DNA from: Bifidobacterium coryneforme
Lineage (GTDB): Bacteria; Actinomycetota; Actinomycetes; Actinomycetales; Bifidobacteriaceae
Length of the DNA: 64,000 nt
NCBI RefSeq assembly: GCF_000737865.1
Contig: NZ_CP007287.1
Location: forward strand, 1,620,972-1,684,971
Reading direction: 5' to 3'
Shown here: piece after piece, positions 44,366 to 52,090 of the stretch
How the letters are laid out: every line of letters begins with the position of its first letter
Numbering within the stretch: position 1 is the first letter of the stretch
The notes under the pieces: generated by a model
What the model saw: the letters and a program-made list of their open reading frames with translations, nothing else
Told to the model about the DNA's origin: nothing
Database searches by the model: none
Position numbers and translations under genes: made by a program

Positions 44366-45085
44366 ATGGACAAGGAACCCACCACTGACAGCCGGAAGAC
44401 CAGCCGCCGTCCCAAGTGGATGGTGCCTATAACGGCTGTCGCTGTCGTGGTTGTGTTGGCAGTGGTCGGCATCGTCGGGTGGAGCCTGTACGAGCCGCGT
44501 AGGCACGATTCCGCAGTGGCGAGCTGTGTAGCATCGGTCAAGTCCATGTACGACAGCTCCAGGACCGCACAGGCCACAGTGGACCAGTATCAGGAGGCGG
44601 CCGCCATCCGGGCTCCTCAGGTGCAGAATCCGAAGACGGTAAGCAACATCCGCAAACTTGGCAACACCATCAAAAGAGCCAGCGGCACCAGGCTGCAGAG
44701 TGTCCAATGCGACGCCGGCATGTCCACAGCAGAACTCCGCGACGCAACCGACACGGCCCGTCGATACGATACCAGGCTGAACGAGCTCTCCAGCCAGTAC
44801 ACGGAGGCCGCCAAGGCCGTGGTCGCTTCACGAGACGCAAAGAGCCTCCAGAATGCCAAGGACACCTTGGACAGGCGTAAGGGCGAGGCGTTGAGTCTTC
44901 TGGTCGACACCGACGGAAAAGTAACGGATGGCGCCGTACGCGATGGTTTGCAGACCGCCATCGAGCAGGCCGGACAGGCCAAGGGCAACAAGCCAGATGC
45001 ATACCTGGAAGCTGCCGCCTCACTCCAGGCCGCCATCGACCAGGTGAACGCCTCGGTTCAGTCCCAGACTCCAGCCGGCCAGTAA
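44366..45085 (+). CDS. Membrane-anchored helical protein, paralogue 3
   Basis: 239 residues. MDKEPTTDSRKTSRRPKW is close to the start of paralogue 1, then a helix (WMVPITAVAVVVVLAVVGIVGWSLYE), then a helical Ala/Lys region (YTEAAKAVVASRDAKSLQNAKDTLDRRKGEALSLL; AIDQVNASVQSQTPAGQ). It ends abruptly and lacks the Gly-rich tail and two-Cys end of the others. GAGAAAGAGGAACC precedes the ATG at 44366. Probably a diverged or truncated copy. Confidence 0.72.
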   Translation: MDKEPTTDSRKTSRRPKWMVPITAVAVVVVLAVVGIVGWSLYEPRRHDSAVASCVASVKSMYDSSRTAQATVDQYQEAAAIRAPQVQNPKTVSNIRKLGNTIKRASGTRLQSVQCDAGMSTAELRDATDTARRYDTRLNELSSQYTEAAKAVVASRDAKSLQNAKDTLDRRKGEALSLLVDTDGKVTDGAVRDGLQTAIEQAGQAKGNKPDAYLEAAASLQAAIDQVNASVQSQTPAGQ

Positions 45086-45282
45086 GCCCAGTCCGTCCGG
45101 CAGTCGGCCCCCTCCTCGGTGCGGCGACTGCGCCCCGCCCTGCCGGACGGGATAGTGAGCAGGCAGACCGTCCATTCCGGCGCTCACACCTAAGGGAAGC
45201 GGGAATACCAACAGTTCGTATCTGTTGTATACTGACGAGGCCGGTCGCGAAGAGTGCCGGCAAGGTTTGATAACTGAAGATT

Positions 45283-45678
45283 GGGGCTGATCGGTTTCGA
45301 CGGTGACCTGTTCGTCGCAGGGAAGCGTGCCGAGAACGCGGGGGTCCGCTCGTTAATGTCCTCCCGCAAACAACAAGTGCTAAATCTAACCGCACTGAGT
45401 TCGCTCTCGCTGCCTGAGCTTCGCGCCAGGATAAACCAGTGAGCAGCTGCTCCGTTCACTCTCCTTCGCCTTCGGGGGGATGCTGAGCGTCATTAAGAAG
45501 ACTTGCCCGGACCGCTGCACCGCAGGACGATCCGGGGACTTTTCCTGCGGCTATGCCCGCCACCAGTCGTCTGCGACACAGGTGGGGGCAGACAGATAGC
45601 CATAACGGCCAGCAGACTACGCACGTAGAAGACTGAGGGTACGGTCATCGGACCGGGGTTCAATTCCCCGCAGCTCCA
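45283..45678 (+). ncRNA. ssrA: tmRNA
   Basis: Rescues stalled ribosomes. 5' end GGGGCTGATCGGTTTCGAC pairs with CAGCTCC at the 3' end as the alanine tRNA-like acceptor, with GGGGTTCAATTCCCC as the T arm. The resume reading frame starts with GCT at 45379 and ends with TGA at 45415-45417, giving the tag AKSNRTEFALAA (ends ALAA). The tag is that of bifidobacteria. Length about 396 bases. Marks the right side of the island. Confidence 0.97.
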
Positions 45679-45690
45679 CTTATTTACCAG

Positions 45691-45719
45691 GCGCCACTTT
45701 GCACATAGAAAAGTGGCGC
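45691..45719. terminator. Hairpin after tmRNA
   Basis: GCGCCACTTT (45691-45700) pairs with AAAGTGGCGC (45710-45719), a loop of nine. No long T tract follows, but its place just after the tmRNA 3' end suggests a terminator. Confidence 0.6.
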
Positions 45720-46105
45720 ACCGAAGTCGTATACATGGGCGCCTTTCCGAGACTGGCGCTCTCTCACTACTCAAATAGCAGGCTACCGAGAAGAGCGACC
45801 GTCAGCACTTCAAACTTACAGATCGTTCCCCCAAGTTTCGAGTCTGGAGCGAGACTGTTCTCGGCATCCTTTGCGCAAGCACTCTCACTTTTAAGACCAC
45901 ATGAGGTCATCCGATAACGCCGCTAACCGTACAGGCTTCACTGCACGACTTGTGTATCCCCGCATCGATTTCGCTGGCGCTTGTTATGTGCAACAAACTG
46001 TTGCTCAGTGACAAGAGAACTCGCAGCAGAGACAAACAAACACGGCAAAGCTCTTCCCCGGTTTAGCAAGGGAAAGGGCTTAAATCATGGATGAAAATGG
46101 CGGCC

Positions 46106-46158
46106 GTGAGACATGTCTCACACCGATCTCAATATAGGAGATAATAATTTATCCTATA
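46106..46158. promoter_or_regulatory. Two inverted repeats upstream of the propeller surface protein
   Basis: GTGAGACATGTCTCAC (46106-46121) is a perfect 16-bp palindrome. Close after it TATAGGA (46133-46139) and TCCTATA (46152-46158) form another inverted repeat around an AT-rich spacer. Both are 200 to 250 bases upstream of the start of the surface gene. They may be operators or a promoter region; the AT-rich spacer suggests promoter melting. From 45720 to 46105 I see nothing else. Confidence 0.5.
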
Positions 46159-46355
46159 GAACAGACTGCTACGGTTAGTTACAGGTATTGGGAACCTGAT
46201 TGGACATTGTCGGTATTGACATTGTTGGTGTCGGACCACCTTGGGGAAGACTAGATGGTCCGTCCGACGGGTTGATGGAATGCGTGACACCGGCTTACGG
46301 TCCGCGGATCAAGGGTAACGGTCAGTACCTGTTGTCAATGAAGGGGTATGCAAGT

Positions 46356-49300
46356 ATGCGTTTGAACTACAGTCTGCGCCGTACGCTGACACTCATAGTC
46401 ACCGTGCTGGGTCTCATGTCGAGCCTGGGCATGGCTGTCGCCAGTGCGACCGATACCCCCGAAGAGACTGAGGGGCAGCAGGTCTCTTCCGTCGTTGACG
46501 AGTCCTCCGATGCCAACGACAACGACGCATCGGATACTTCCCTCCTGACGCCCACTCCCTCGCCTGCCATAACGCCAGGCAACGCGCTAGGCACCACTCC
46601 GGCAACTCCGACCGACTCATCCACGAGCACACCATCTCCCACGATCGCTGAAACAAACGAATCGGAGCCTTCCTCAACCGAGCCGGCGGAAAAGCCAAAC
46701 AAACAGACCTCGCACGTGGTGCGGTTCGACCTGTCGGACGGAACCCCGCCCACGCAAACGACCGTGCAGGATGGCACCCTTGCCAGCCCACCGGAGAGCA
46801 ACCCGCAGCGCGAAGGCCATCGATTCAACGGATGGACATACAAGGACCAGGTCTTCGACTTCCGGATCCCAGTCCGCGAGGACATGACTCTGACGGCCCA
46901 GTGGGTCCAGGACACGGATTGGCAGCTGAGTCCCGATCATGGACCTGCCTCAGGGGCCCGCCTGACCATCAACCCTCCTTCCAGTAAGGAACCGCGCTTC
47001 TCCCACCTGGAATCCTCCGGAGACCAGCTAATCGGGCAGACCAGCAACGGTGGTCTTTACACTTGGAACGGCGCAGCCACTCCAGCGTCCATTCCGGCCC
47101 CGTCTGAGTCTCGGAACGCGTTCCACTACCTGCAAGCAGGCACCGGTGACCACTGGCAGGCGGCACTGGGATCGGATCATCACCTTTACACCTGGACCGT
47201 CAAGCAGCCCTCGCCCACGATTCCTGACGTCACCCGGGAAACCCTGTATACAAGCATCAGCACGGACATCAGTCATGGATGGCTCCTGGCCGTTGATCAG
47301 CAAGGTCGCATCCACACGCTCCAAGCTGATGAGACCAAAACCGAGAAGGCAGGCCAGCGCCTGTCCGAACAAGCCGTGGTCACCCTGCCCGAGCAGGCAA
47401 ATGCGACGCTTGTCACCACGGCCGCCGACCGGGCCTTGGCCGTGGACGCGAACGGGCAAGCCTGGACTTGGAACATGACCGATGCTGATGTGCACGCCAC
47501 GCGCATCAGTCAGCCCGCAGATACTCCCATCATCCAGGTCGAAAGCGTCGGCACAGGCTTCGTCCTCATGGACACGACTGGCCAAGCCGGCTATTTGGCA
47601 GGAGACAAAACTGCGCCCTCCCCGATTCGTCTACCAGATGACAAACGCCCAAACCGGGTCAGCAGCAGCGGCAACCAGGTGCTGATTACGGACACCAAAG
47701 GCCTAATTTGGGCTTGGAAGCCGAACAGCACACCTACACAAGTGGATGGCGGGAAGCAGTCCTACATACAGGCACTCACAGTCGGCAGCAAGACTGTCGC
47801 CCTGAATCTGCAGGGAGAGTTGCTTGCGTGGAGCACCAAGCAACAGGACAGGCCTGTCAAAGTCGTCGTCACCAAAGAGCCGACCTTGGACGCGGCCAGA
47901 TTCGATGACAAGCCCATGACCCTGACCCGCAGCGGCGATGCCTGGCAGGCAGACGCACCCGCGAGGCCAGCAGGGCAAGCCACGGTCACCATCAGCGGCA
48001 AGCAAGACAACCAGCCCTTCTCCAAGAGTTTCACCTACACGGTGGAAGAGCCTCTCGCCAGAGCCGCTGCACCAAGCCCAACATATACAGTCACGTTCGA
48101 CGCGGACGGAGGCAGCCCCCGACCCGGTGCCCAATACGTCCCCAGTCCGTATGGGCGTGTGCAAAGGCCCACAACGAATCCTGTACGCAGCGGTTACCTG
48201 TTCGACGGATGGTTCAATGGCAGGATTGCCTATGACTTCAGCAAACCCGTCACTTCGAACCTCACTCTGACCGCCCACTGGACACTCGACGGTCAGGACA
48301 CCTGGCAAATCGACCCCGACAGGGGCAGCCAGTATGGCGGACAGAGCGTGCGCATCACCCCACCCCTCAATAGGGGCATCAAGTTCAACCAGACCAGCAG
48401 TGCGACGAACCTCAACGAGGAACCCCACAGGGGGTATTCTCTGGCCATAGGCAGCGACGGGAATGCATATGCCTGGGGTTCAAACCAGCATGGGCAGCTT
48501 GGCGACGGAACAACCTCCCTCCGCAGAGCTCCAGTCTTGGTGAAAAAACCTGATGGAGCCCCGGCGGATTTCACGTACGTACAAGTCAGCGCTGGGGGTT
48601 ATCACTCCTTGGCCCTAGGCAGTGACGGATACGTGTACGCCTGGGGGCTTAACAGCCATGGGCAGCTAGGAAACACCAATTGCGGCGATCAAACCACCAC
48701 GCCTGCGAGGGTGCGCGACCCCAATGACCCTACGAACCAATACAAGGGCCTAACCGCAGTCCAGGTAGACGCCGGCGCTTTGAACTCCATGGCGTTGGGA
48801 ACGGACGGGACCGTATACACCTGGGGCAGCCAGGCAAGAGGGTGGAACGGAACCGTATTCACCGATCGACAGCCTGTTCCCGTCCCGGTCAAGGACCCCG
48901 CGAATTCATCCAACAGTTTCCGCGCCGTACAGATCAGCACCAACTGGTCCTTCAACCTGGCCATCGGAACGGACGGTTACGTGTACGCCTGGGGGTACAA
49001 CAATTTCGGCCAGCTCGGCAACAATCGCCTCGATGGTCCAAATTCCACCGTCTTTTATCCGACCCCCACACGCGTTCGCGATCCAACCTGCCCCATGGAC
49101 GCATCCTGCGGCTTTAAAGCGGTCCAGGTCAGTGCCGGAGGCTGGCACGCACTTGCCGTCGGCACTGATGGGAAAACCTGGGCATGGGGGCAGGGCCAGT
49201 ATGGCCAGCTCGGCAACAACAGCATCGATAACGCCTGTATCCCCGTTCTTGTTTGCTCCCCTTGGGGCAACGGAAACCTGAACGCGACGCAAGTGATTGC

Positions 49301-49907
49301 CGGCCCCAACGACTCGTTCGCAATTGACTCGGCTGGAACCGCCTGGGCATGGGGATGGAACTGGCATGGACAGCTCGGCGACGGCAAAAAAACAGGGAAT
49401 AGCCCAAACTGTGTGCCTGTCAAGATACTCAGCGCTGTCCATATAAGCGCAGGTTATGAACACACGATGGCAATCGGCCCGGACGGAGATGCCCAAGCAT
49501 GGGGAGACAACATCTTTGGACAGCTCGGCAACGACGGTATCTTCTCGCAGACCTCGACTCCTGTACCGGTATTGTTTAACAAGCGGCCGGTGATCACCAG
49601 AGTCAGGTTCGACCGGAGCCCCGCAACAAGCCTGACCATCAACAGTGACGGCCACAGTGCCACCGTGATCACTCCCGCGCATCAGCCCGGGATGGTGACG
49701 GTCACCGTCGACTACACGCTGGAAAACGTACGACAGATGCCGGATACGTCGCTATCGTACCTGTACCTGCCCGCAGGCACCCTCCTTCCCAACGCAGGAG
49801 GGGCCGGCATGATGCTCACGCTGCTTACCGGCGTCGTCGCCATGTGCGGCATCGCGGCGCAGCGCCATCACAGGCAATCGAGACAACTAGATACTTCGCT
49901 TGAGTAA
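46356..49907 (+). CDS. Sortase-type surface protein with two InlB repeats and two RCC1-type propellers
   Basis: About 1183 residues. A signal peptide (MRLNYSLRRTLTLIVTVLGLMSSLGMAVASA) is followed by a Ser/Thr/Pro linker. InlB-type repeat 1 (about 120-183), a seven-blade degenerate RCC1-like region (about 210-500), InlB-type repeat 2 (about 577-642), then seven canonical RCC1 blades (about 690-1075; IGSDGNAYAWGSNQHGQLGDG pattern) come next. The C-terminus is LPNAGGAGMMLTLLTGVVAMCGIAAQRHHRQ, an atypical LPxTG-like anchor. The ATG at 46356 has AAGGGG nine bases upstream. Likely an exposed adhesin; ligand unknown. Confidence 0.85.
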   Translation: MRLNYSLRRTLTLIVTVLGLMSSLGMAVASATDTPEETEGQQVSSVVDESSDANDNDASDTSLLTPTPSPAITPGNALGTTPATPTDSSTSTPSPTIAETNESEPSSTEPAEKPNKQTSHVVRFDLSDGTPPTQTTVQDGTLASPPESNPQREGHRFNGWTYKDQVFDFRIPVREDMTLTAQWVQDTDWQLSPDHGPASGARLTINPPSSKEPRFSHLESSGDQLIGQTSNGGLYTWNGAATPASIPAPSESRNAFHYLQAGTGDHWQAALGSDHHLYTWTVKQPSPTIPDVTRETLYTSISTDISHGWLLAVDQQGRIHTLQADETKTEKAGQRLSEQAVVTLPEQANATLVTTAADRALAVDANGQAWTWNMTDADVHATRISQPADTPIIQVESVGTGFVLMDTTGQAGYLAGDKTAPSPIRLPDDKRPNRVSSSGNQVLITDTKGLIWAWKPNSTPTQVDGGKQSYIQALTVGSKTVALNLQGELLAWSTKQQDRPVKVVVTKEPTLDAARFDDKPMTLTRSGDAWQADAPARPAGQATVTISGKQDNQPFSKSFTYTVEEPLARAAAPSPTYTVTFDADGGSPRPGAQYVPSPYGRVQRPTTNPVRSGYLFDGWFNGRIAYDFSKPVTSNLTLTAHWTLDGQDTWQIDPDRGSQYGGQSVRITPPLNRGIKFNQTSSATNLNEEPHRGYSLAIGSDGNAYAWGSNQHGQLGDGTTSLRRAPVLVKKPDGAPADFTYVQVSAGGYHSLALGSDGYVYAWGLNSHGQLGNTNCGDQTTTPARVRDPNDPTNQYKGLTAVQVDAGALNSMALGTDGTVYTWGSQARGWNGTVFTDRQPVPVPVKDPANSSNSFRAVQISTNWSFNLAIGTDGYVYAWGYNNFGQLGNNRLDGPNSTVFYPTPTRVRDPTCPMDASCGFKAVQVSAGGWHALAVGTDGKTWAWGQGQYGQLGNNSIDNACIPVLVCSPWGNGNLNATQVIAGPNDSFAIDSAGTAWAWGWNWHGQLGDGKKTGNSPNCVPVKILSAVHISAGYEHTMAIGPDGDAQAWGDNIFGQLGNDGIFSQTSTPVPVLFNKRPVITRVRFDRSPATSLTINSDGHSATVITPAHQPGMVTVTVDYTLENVRQMPDTSLSYLYLPAGTLLPNAGGAGMMLTLLTGVVAMCGIAAQRHHRQSRQLDTSLE

Positions 49908-49908
49908 G

Positions 49909-49996
49909 GCTGTCGAGTCGGCCCACCCGACTCGACAGCACCGGGGAAAGGCCCGGGAGCATCAATGACCATCCCCAACTGGTCGATGCTCCCGGG
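49909..49996 (+). terminator. Paired hairpins after the surface protein
   Basis: First stem: GCTGTCGAGTCGG (49909-49921) with 49927-49939, perfect 13 bp. Second stem: CCCGGGAGCATC (49952-49963) with GATGCTCCCGGG (49985-49996), then TCTCATT. The second could also terminate, or it separates this gene from the convergent MFS gene. Confidence 0.7.
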
Positions 49997-50114
49997 TCTC
50001 ATTAATATCATCGCATCATCAAACAACTAATGCGCGCGGTACCGATTGTAGACCGAAACATAGCCCGGAATGAATAGCCGACCATCTGGCAGCCAAAACC
50101 AACCAACAGCGGAT

Positions 50115-51479
50115 CTACTTGCTTTCAGGTCTACCTATGGCGGCAGCGGCCGGCAATCCCAGCAAGGAGAGCACGGCAGCAGTCAACATGGCGGCTTTGA
50201 AACCGGAGGTGAAGGCAGCCGGCGAAGAAGCGCTGCCCCTGGCATAAAAGACAAGCACTGAAACAGCAACGCCCACCGCTCCGCCGAGAAGACGGGACAT
50301 GTTATAGATACCGGACGCTTTGCCGCTATCGGCAGCCGGCACCGCTCCCAGCACCGCCTTCTGCAAGGCGGGGCCGGCCATCGACAAGCCGGCACCGGAG
50401 ATGATCAGGGGCAGAACCAGGGCCGCATAGGTGAACTCGCCACCGGTCACCAGACCAATCCAGACATATCCCAGCCCCTGCAGGAACAACCCGAGTGCGG
50501 CAACCATACGTTCGCCGAACCTGTCCACCCACTTCCCGGCCAGGGGTGCGACGACAACCAGGGTTCCCGTCCAGGGAAGAAGCTCGAGACCGGCTACCAG
50601 GGCTTTCGCACCGCCTACCACCTGTAGCTGCTGAGGCAGGAAGAAAACCACCCCGTACATGGATGCGTACAGAAGGAAGGTGGCGAGGTTACCTCCATCG
50701 AAGGAGGGGGATCGGAAGAAGCTCAAGGGAATCATAGGATTCGACTGGCCGCGTTGGCGCAGCATGAGCACGGCCCACAGCGCGATACCGGCCAAGCCGA
50801 GCGCTATGGAGAAGCGGCTCCAGCTCTTGTCGGACAGCCCAAGTATCAGAGCCACGGAAGCGATAATGACCAGCACTGCATCCACCAGGTTGATGCGCCC
50901 GTTTCCTGGCGTATCTTCGGGTAGGTACTTGTGGCTCAGCCAGATACCGACCAGACCAATCGGGATGTTAATCCAGAAAATCCACTGCCAGCTCAACTGG
51001 GAGACGATAAGACCGCCCAGGGCCGGACCGACAATCAAGCCCAGACCGCCGATTCCGGAATATATGCCCAGTGCTTTGCCCCTGCGCTCAGGTGGTGTTC
51101 CGGAGGCCAGAATGGTCATCGACATGGGCGTCAGCACGGAGGCGCCCACACCCTGCACCACACGGGCGGCAATGAGCACGGCAATGGAGCCTGAGAGGGC
51201 GGCCATGAGGGACCCCAGGACGAATACTGCCATGCCAGCCATATATACAGTGCGGTGCCCGAATCGGTTCCCCAGGGCCACGCCGACCAGGAGGACCGCA
51301 GCGATTGTCACATTGTAGGCATTGAGCGCCCACTGCAGTGAGGTGATTGAAATACCGAAGTCATGACGAATGGCAGTGGAGGCGGTGGTAACGATCATCG
51401 AGTCCATCATCGACATGAAGAAGCCCAAGGAGGTGAGACCCAGAATCCAAAATGAACTGGTCGGCTTGTGTTTACGCAT
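50115..51479 (-). CDS. MFS drug efflux transporter (DHA2, 14-segment type)
   Basis: 454 residues with many hydrophobic segments. It has the DHA2 entry motif (LDSMIVTTASTAIRHDFGISITSLQWALNAYNVTIAAVLLVG; here MDSMIVTTAST), the loop motif GNRFGHRTVYM, RVVQGVGASVLTPMSMTIL and IGGLGLIVGPALGGLIV. Such pumps expel lipophilic drugs or dyes with protons. The ATG at 51479 has no good ribosome site. Its promoter holds a perfect palindrome, and it is preceded on the same strand by an ArsR-type gene. Confidence 0.92.
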   Translation of the reverse strand: MRKHKPTSSFWILGLTSLGFFMSMMDSMIVTTASTAIRHDFGISITSLQWALNAYNVTIAAVLLVGVALGNRFGHRTVYMAGMAVFVLGSLMAALSGSIAVLIAARVVQGVGASVLTPMSMTILASGTPPERRGKALGIYSGIGGLGLIVGPALGGLIVSQLSWQWIFWINIPIGLVGIWLSHKYLPEDTPGNGRINLVDAVLVIIASVALILGLSDKSWSRFSIALGLAGIALWAVLMLRQRGQSNPMIPLSFFRSPSFDGGNLATFLLYASMYGVVFFLPQQLQVVGGAKALVAGLELLPWTGTLVVVAPLAGKWVDRFGERMVAALGLFLQGLGYVWIGLVTGGEFTYAALVLPLIISGAGLSMAGPALQKAVLGAVPAADSGKASGIYNMSRLLGGAVGVAVSVLVFYARGSASSPAAFTSGFKAAMLTAAVLSLLGLPAAAAIGRPESK

Positions 51480-51506
51480 AGGAGAGTTGACTTTCTGCGA
51501 CTTTTA

Positions 51507-51538
51507 ACTATTTAATAGTTCATGAACTATTAAATAGT
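51507..51538 (-). promoter_or_regulatory. Perfect 32-bp palindrome, operator of the efflux gene
   Basis: Positions 51507-51522 are the exact reverse complement of 51523-51538. The palindrome contains two 13-bp repeats, ACTATTTAATAGT (51507-51519) and ACTATTAAATAGT (51526-51538), and centrally AATAGT-TCATGA-ACTATT. It lies 28 bases upstream of the MFS ATG, covering the expected promoter. The central part has the same AATAST-N6-ASTATT design as the operator on arsR. Confidence 0.8.
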
Positions 51539-51623
51539 AGCACGACATAGACCACTCTCAACAAGCACCCGGACACCGAATCGGAAGAGCCGGTGGACCG
51601 ATTCCCGCATCAGGAGAACAGCC

Positions 51624-51938
51624 TTACAGGGCCGCAAGGAATCCGGGGGCGTACCGGCGGAAGGTCTCCTCGTTAAGGGAGACATACTTCTCGCGCGAAC
51701 GCCGCTCGTCCACCGTAAGACCAGCCTCACGCAGGGTCCTGAAATGATACGAGCCAGCAGAGGGACTCATCTGCACCATTTGCGCGATTTCCCCGCAGGT
51801 CACACCTCTGCACACCCTTTTGAGGTAGCGCACAATCTGCAGGCGGGTCGGATCGGCGAGTGCCTTGAGCACCCTGACCCGTGCCTCATCATCTTCTGCT
51901 GCAAGAGAGGACCCATCACCCGTCGTTTCAATACTCAT
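51624..51938 (-). CDS. ArsR-family transcriptional regulator
   Basis: 104 residues of winged-helix ArsR/SmtB type: VLKALADPTRLQIVRYLKRVC and GEIAQMVQMSPSAGSYHFRTLREAGLTVDERRSREKYVSLNEE, the HTH and wing. The usual metal-binding Cys of arsenic sensors is not present in a standard ELCVCDL motif (here VCRGVTCGE has two Cys, possibly a sensor). ATG at 51938 inside its own operator; a leaderless message is likely. It probably represses itself and the MFS pump. Confidence 0.88.
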   Translation of the reverse strand: MSIETTGDGSSLAAEDDEARVRVLKALADPTRLQIVRYLKRVCRGVTCGEIAQMVQMSPSAGSYHFRTLREAGLTVDERRSREKYVSLNEETFRRYAPGFLAAL

Positions 51939-51950
51939 ACAAGTATTGTA
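51929..51950 (-). promoter_or_regulatory. arsR promoter -10 and autoregulatory operator
   Basis: CAATACT (51929-51935), six bases CATACA, AGTATTG (51942-51948) is a perfect 7-bp inverted repeat over the ArsR start codon. On the minus strand TACAAT (51950-51945) is a -10 element six bases from the ATG, so the transcript probably begins at the start codon. No good -35 was seen. Confidence 0.7.
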
Positions 51951-52079
51951 GCGACCGCGCTCCCCTCCATGAGGATTGCCGATGAGTCCCAATCAAAACA
52001 CCCGAACCTGGACCCCGGGGAGATATTGCAAACACTCCGAGAGCCAGGCCCGCACGACCTCTCCGGCACCCCTCCTGAA

Positions 52080-52090
52080 GGGGGGGGGGG
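52080..52090. repeat. Homopolymeric G tract (11) next to the ATPase stop
   Basis: Eleven G on the plus strand, directly adjoining the TAA of the P-type ATPase (52091-52093 read on the minus strand). The tract itself is 3' of the stop and cannot frameshift the protein, but length variation could change messenger stability. Confidence 0.6.

Noticed and set aside
37742-45678. Island bounded by attachment sites in tRNA-Lys or tmRNA
   Set aside because: The 3' ends of both RNA genes were looked for as a second copy in the island and none was found; no integrase gene is present.
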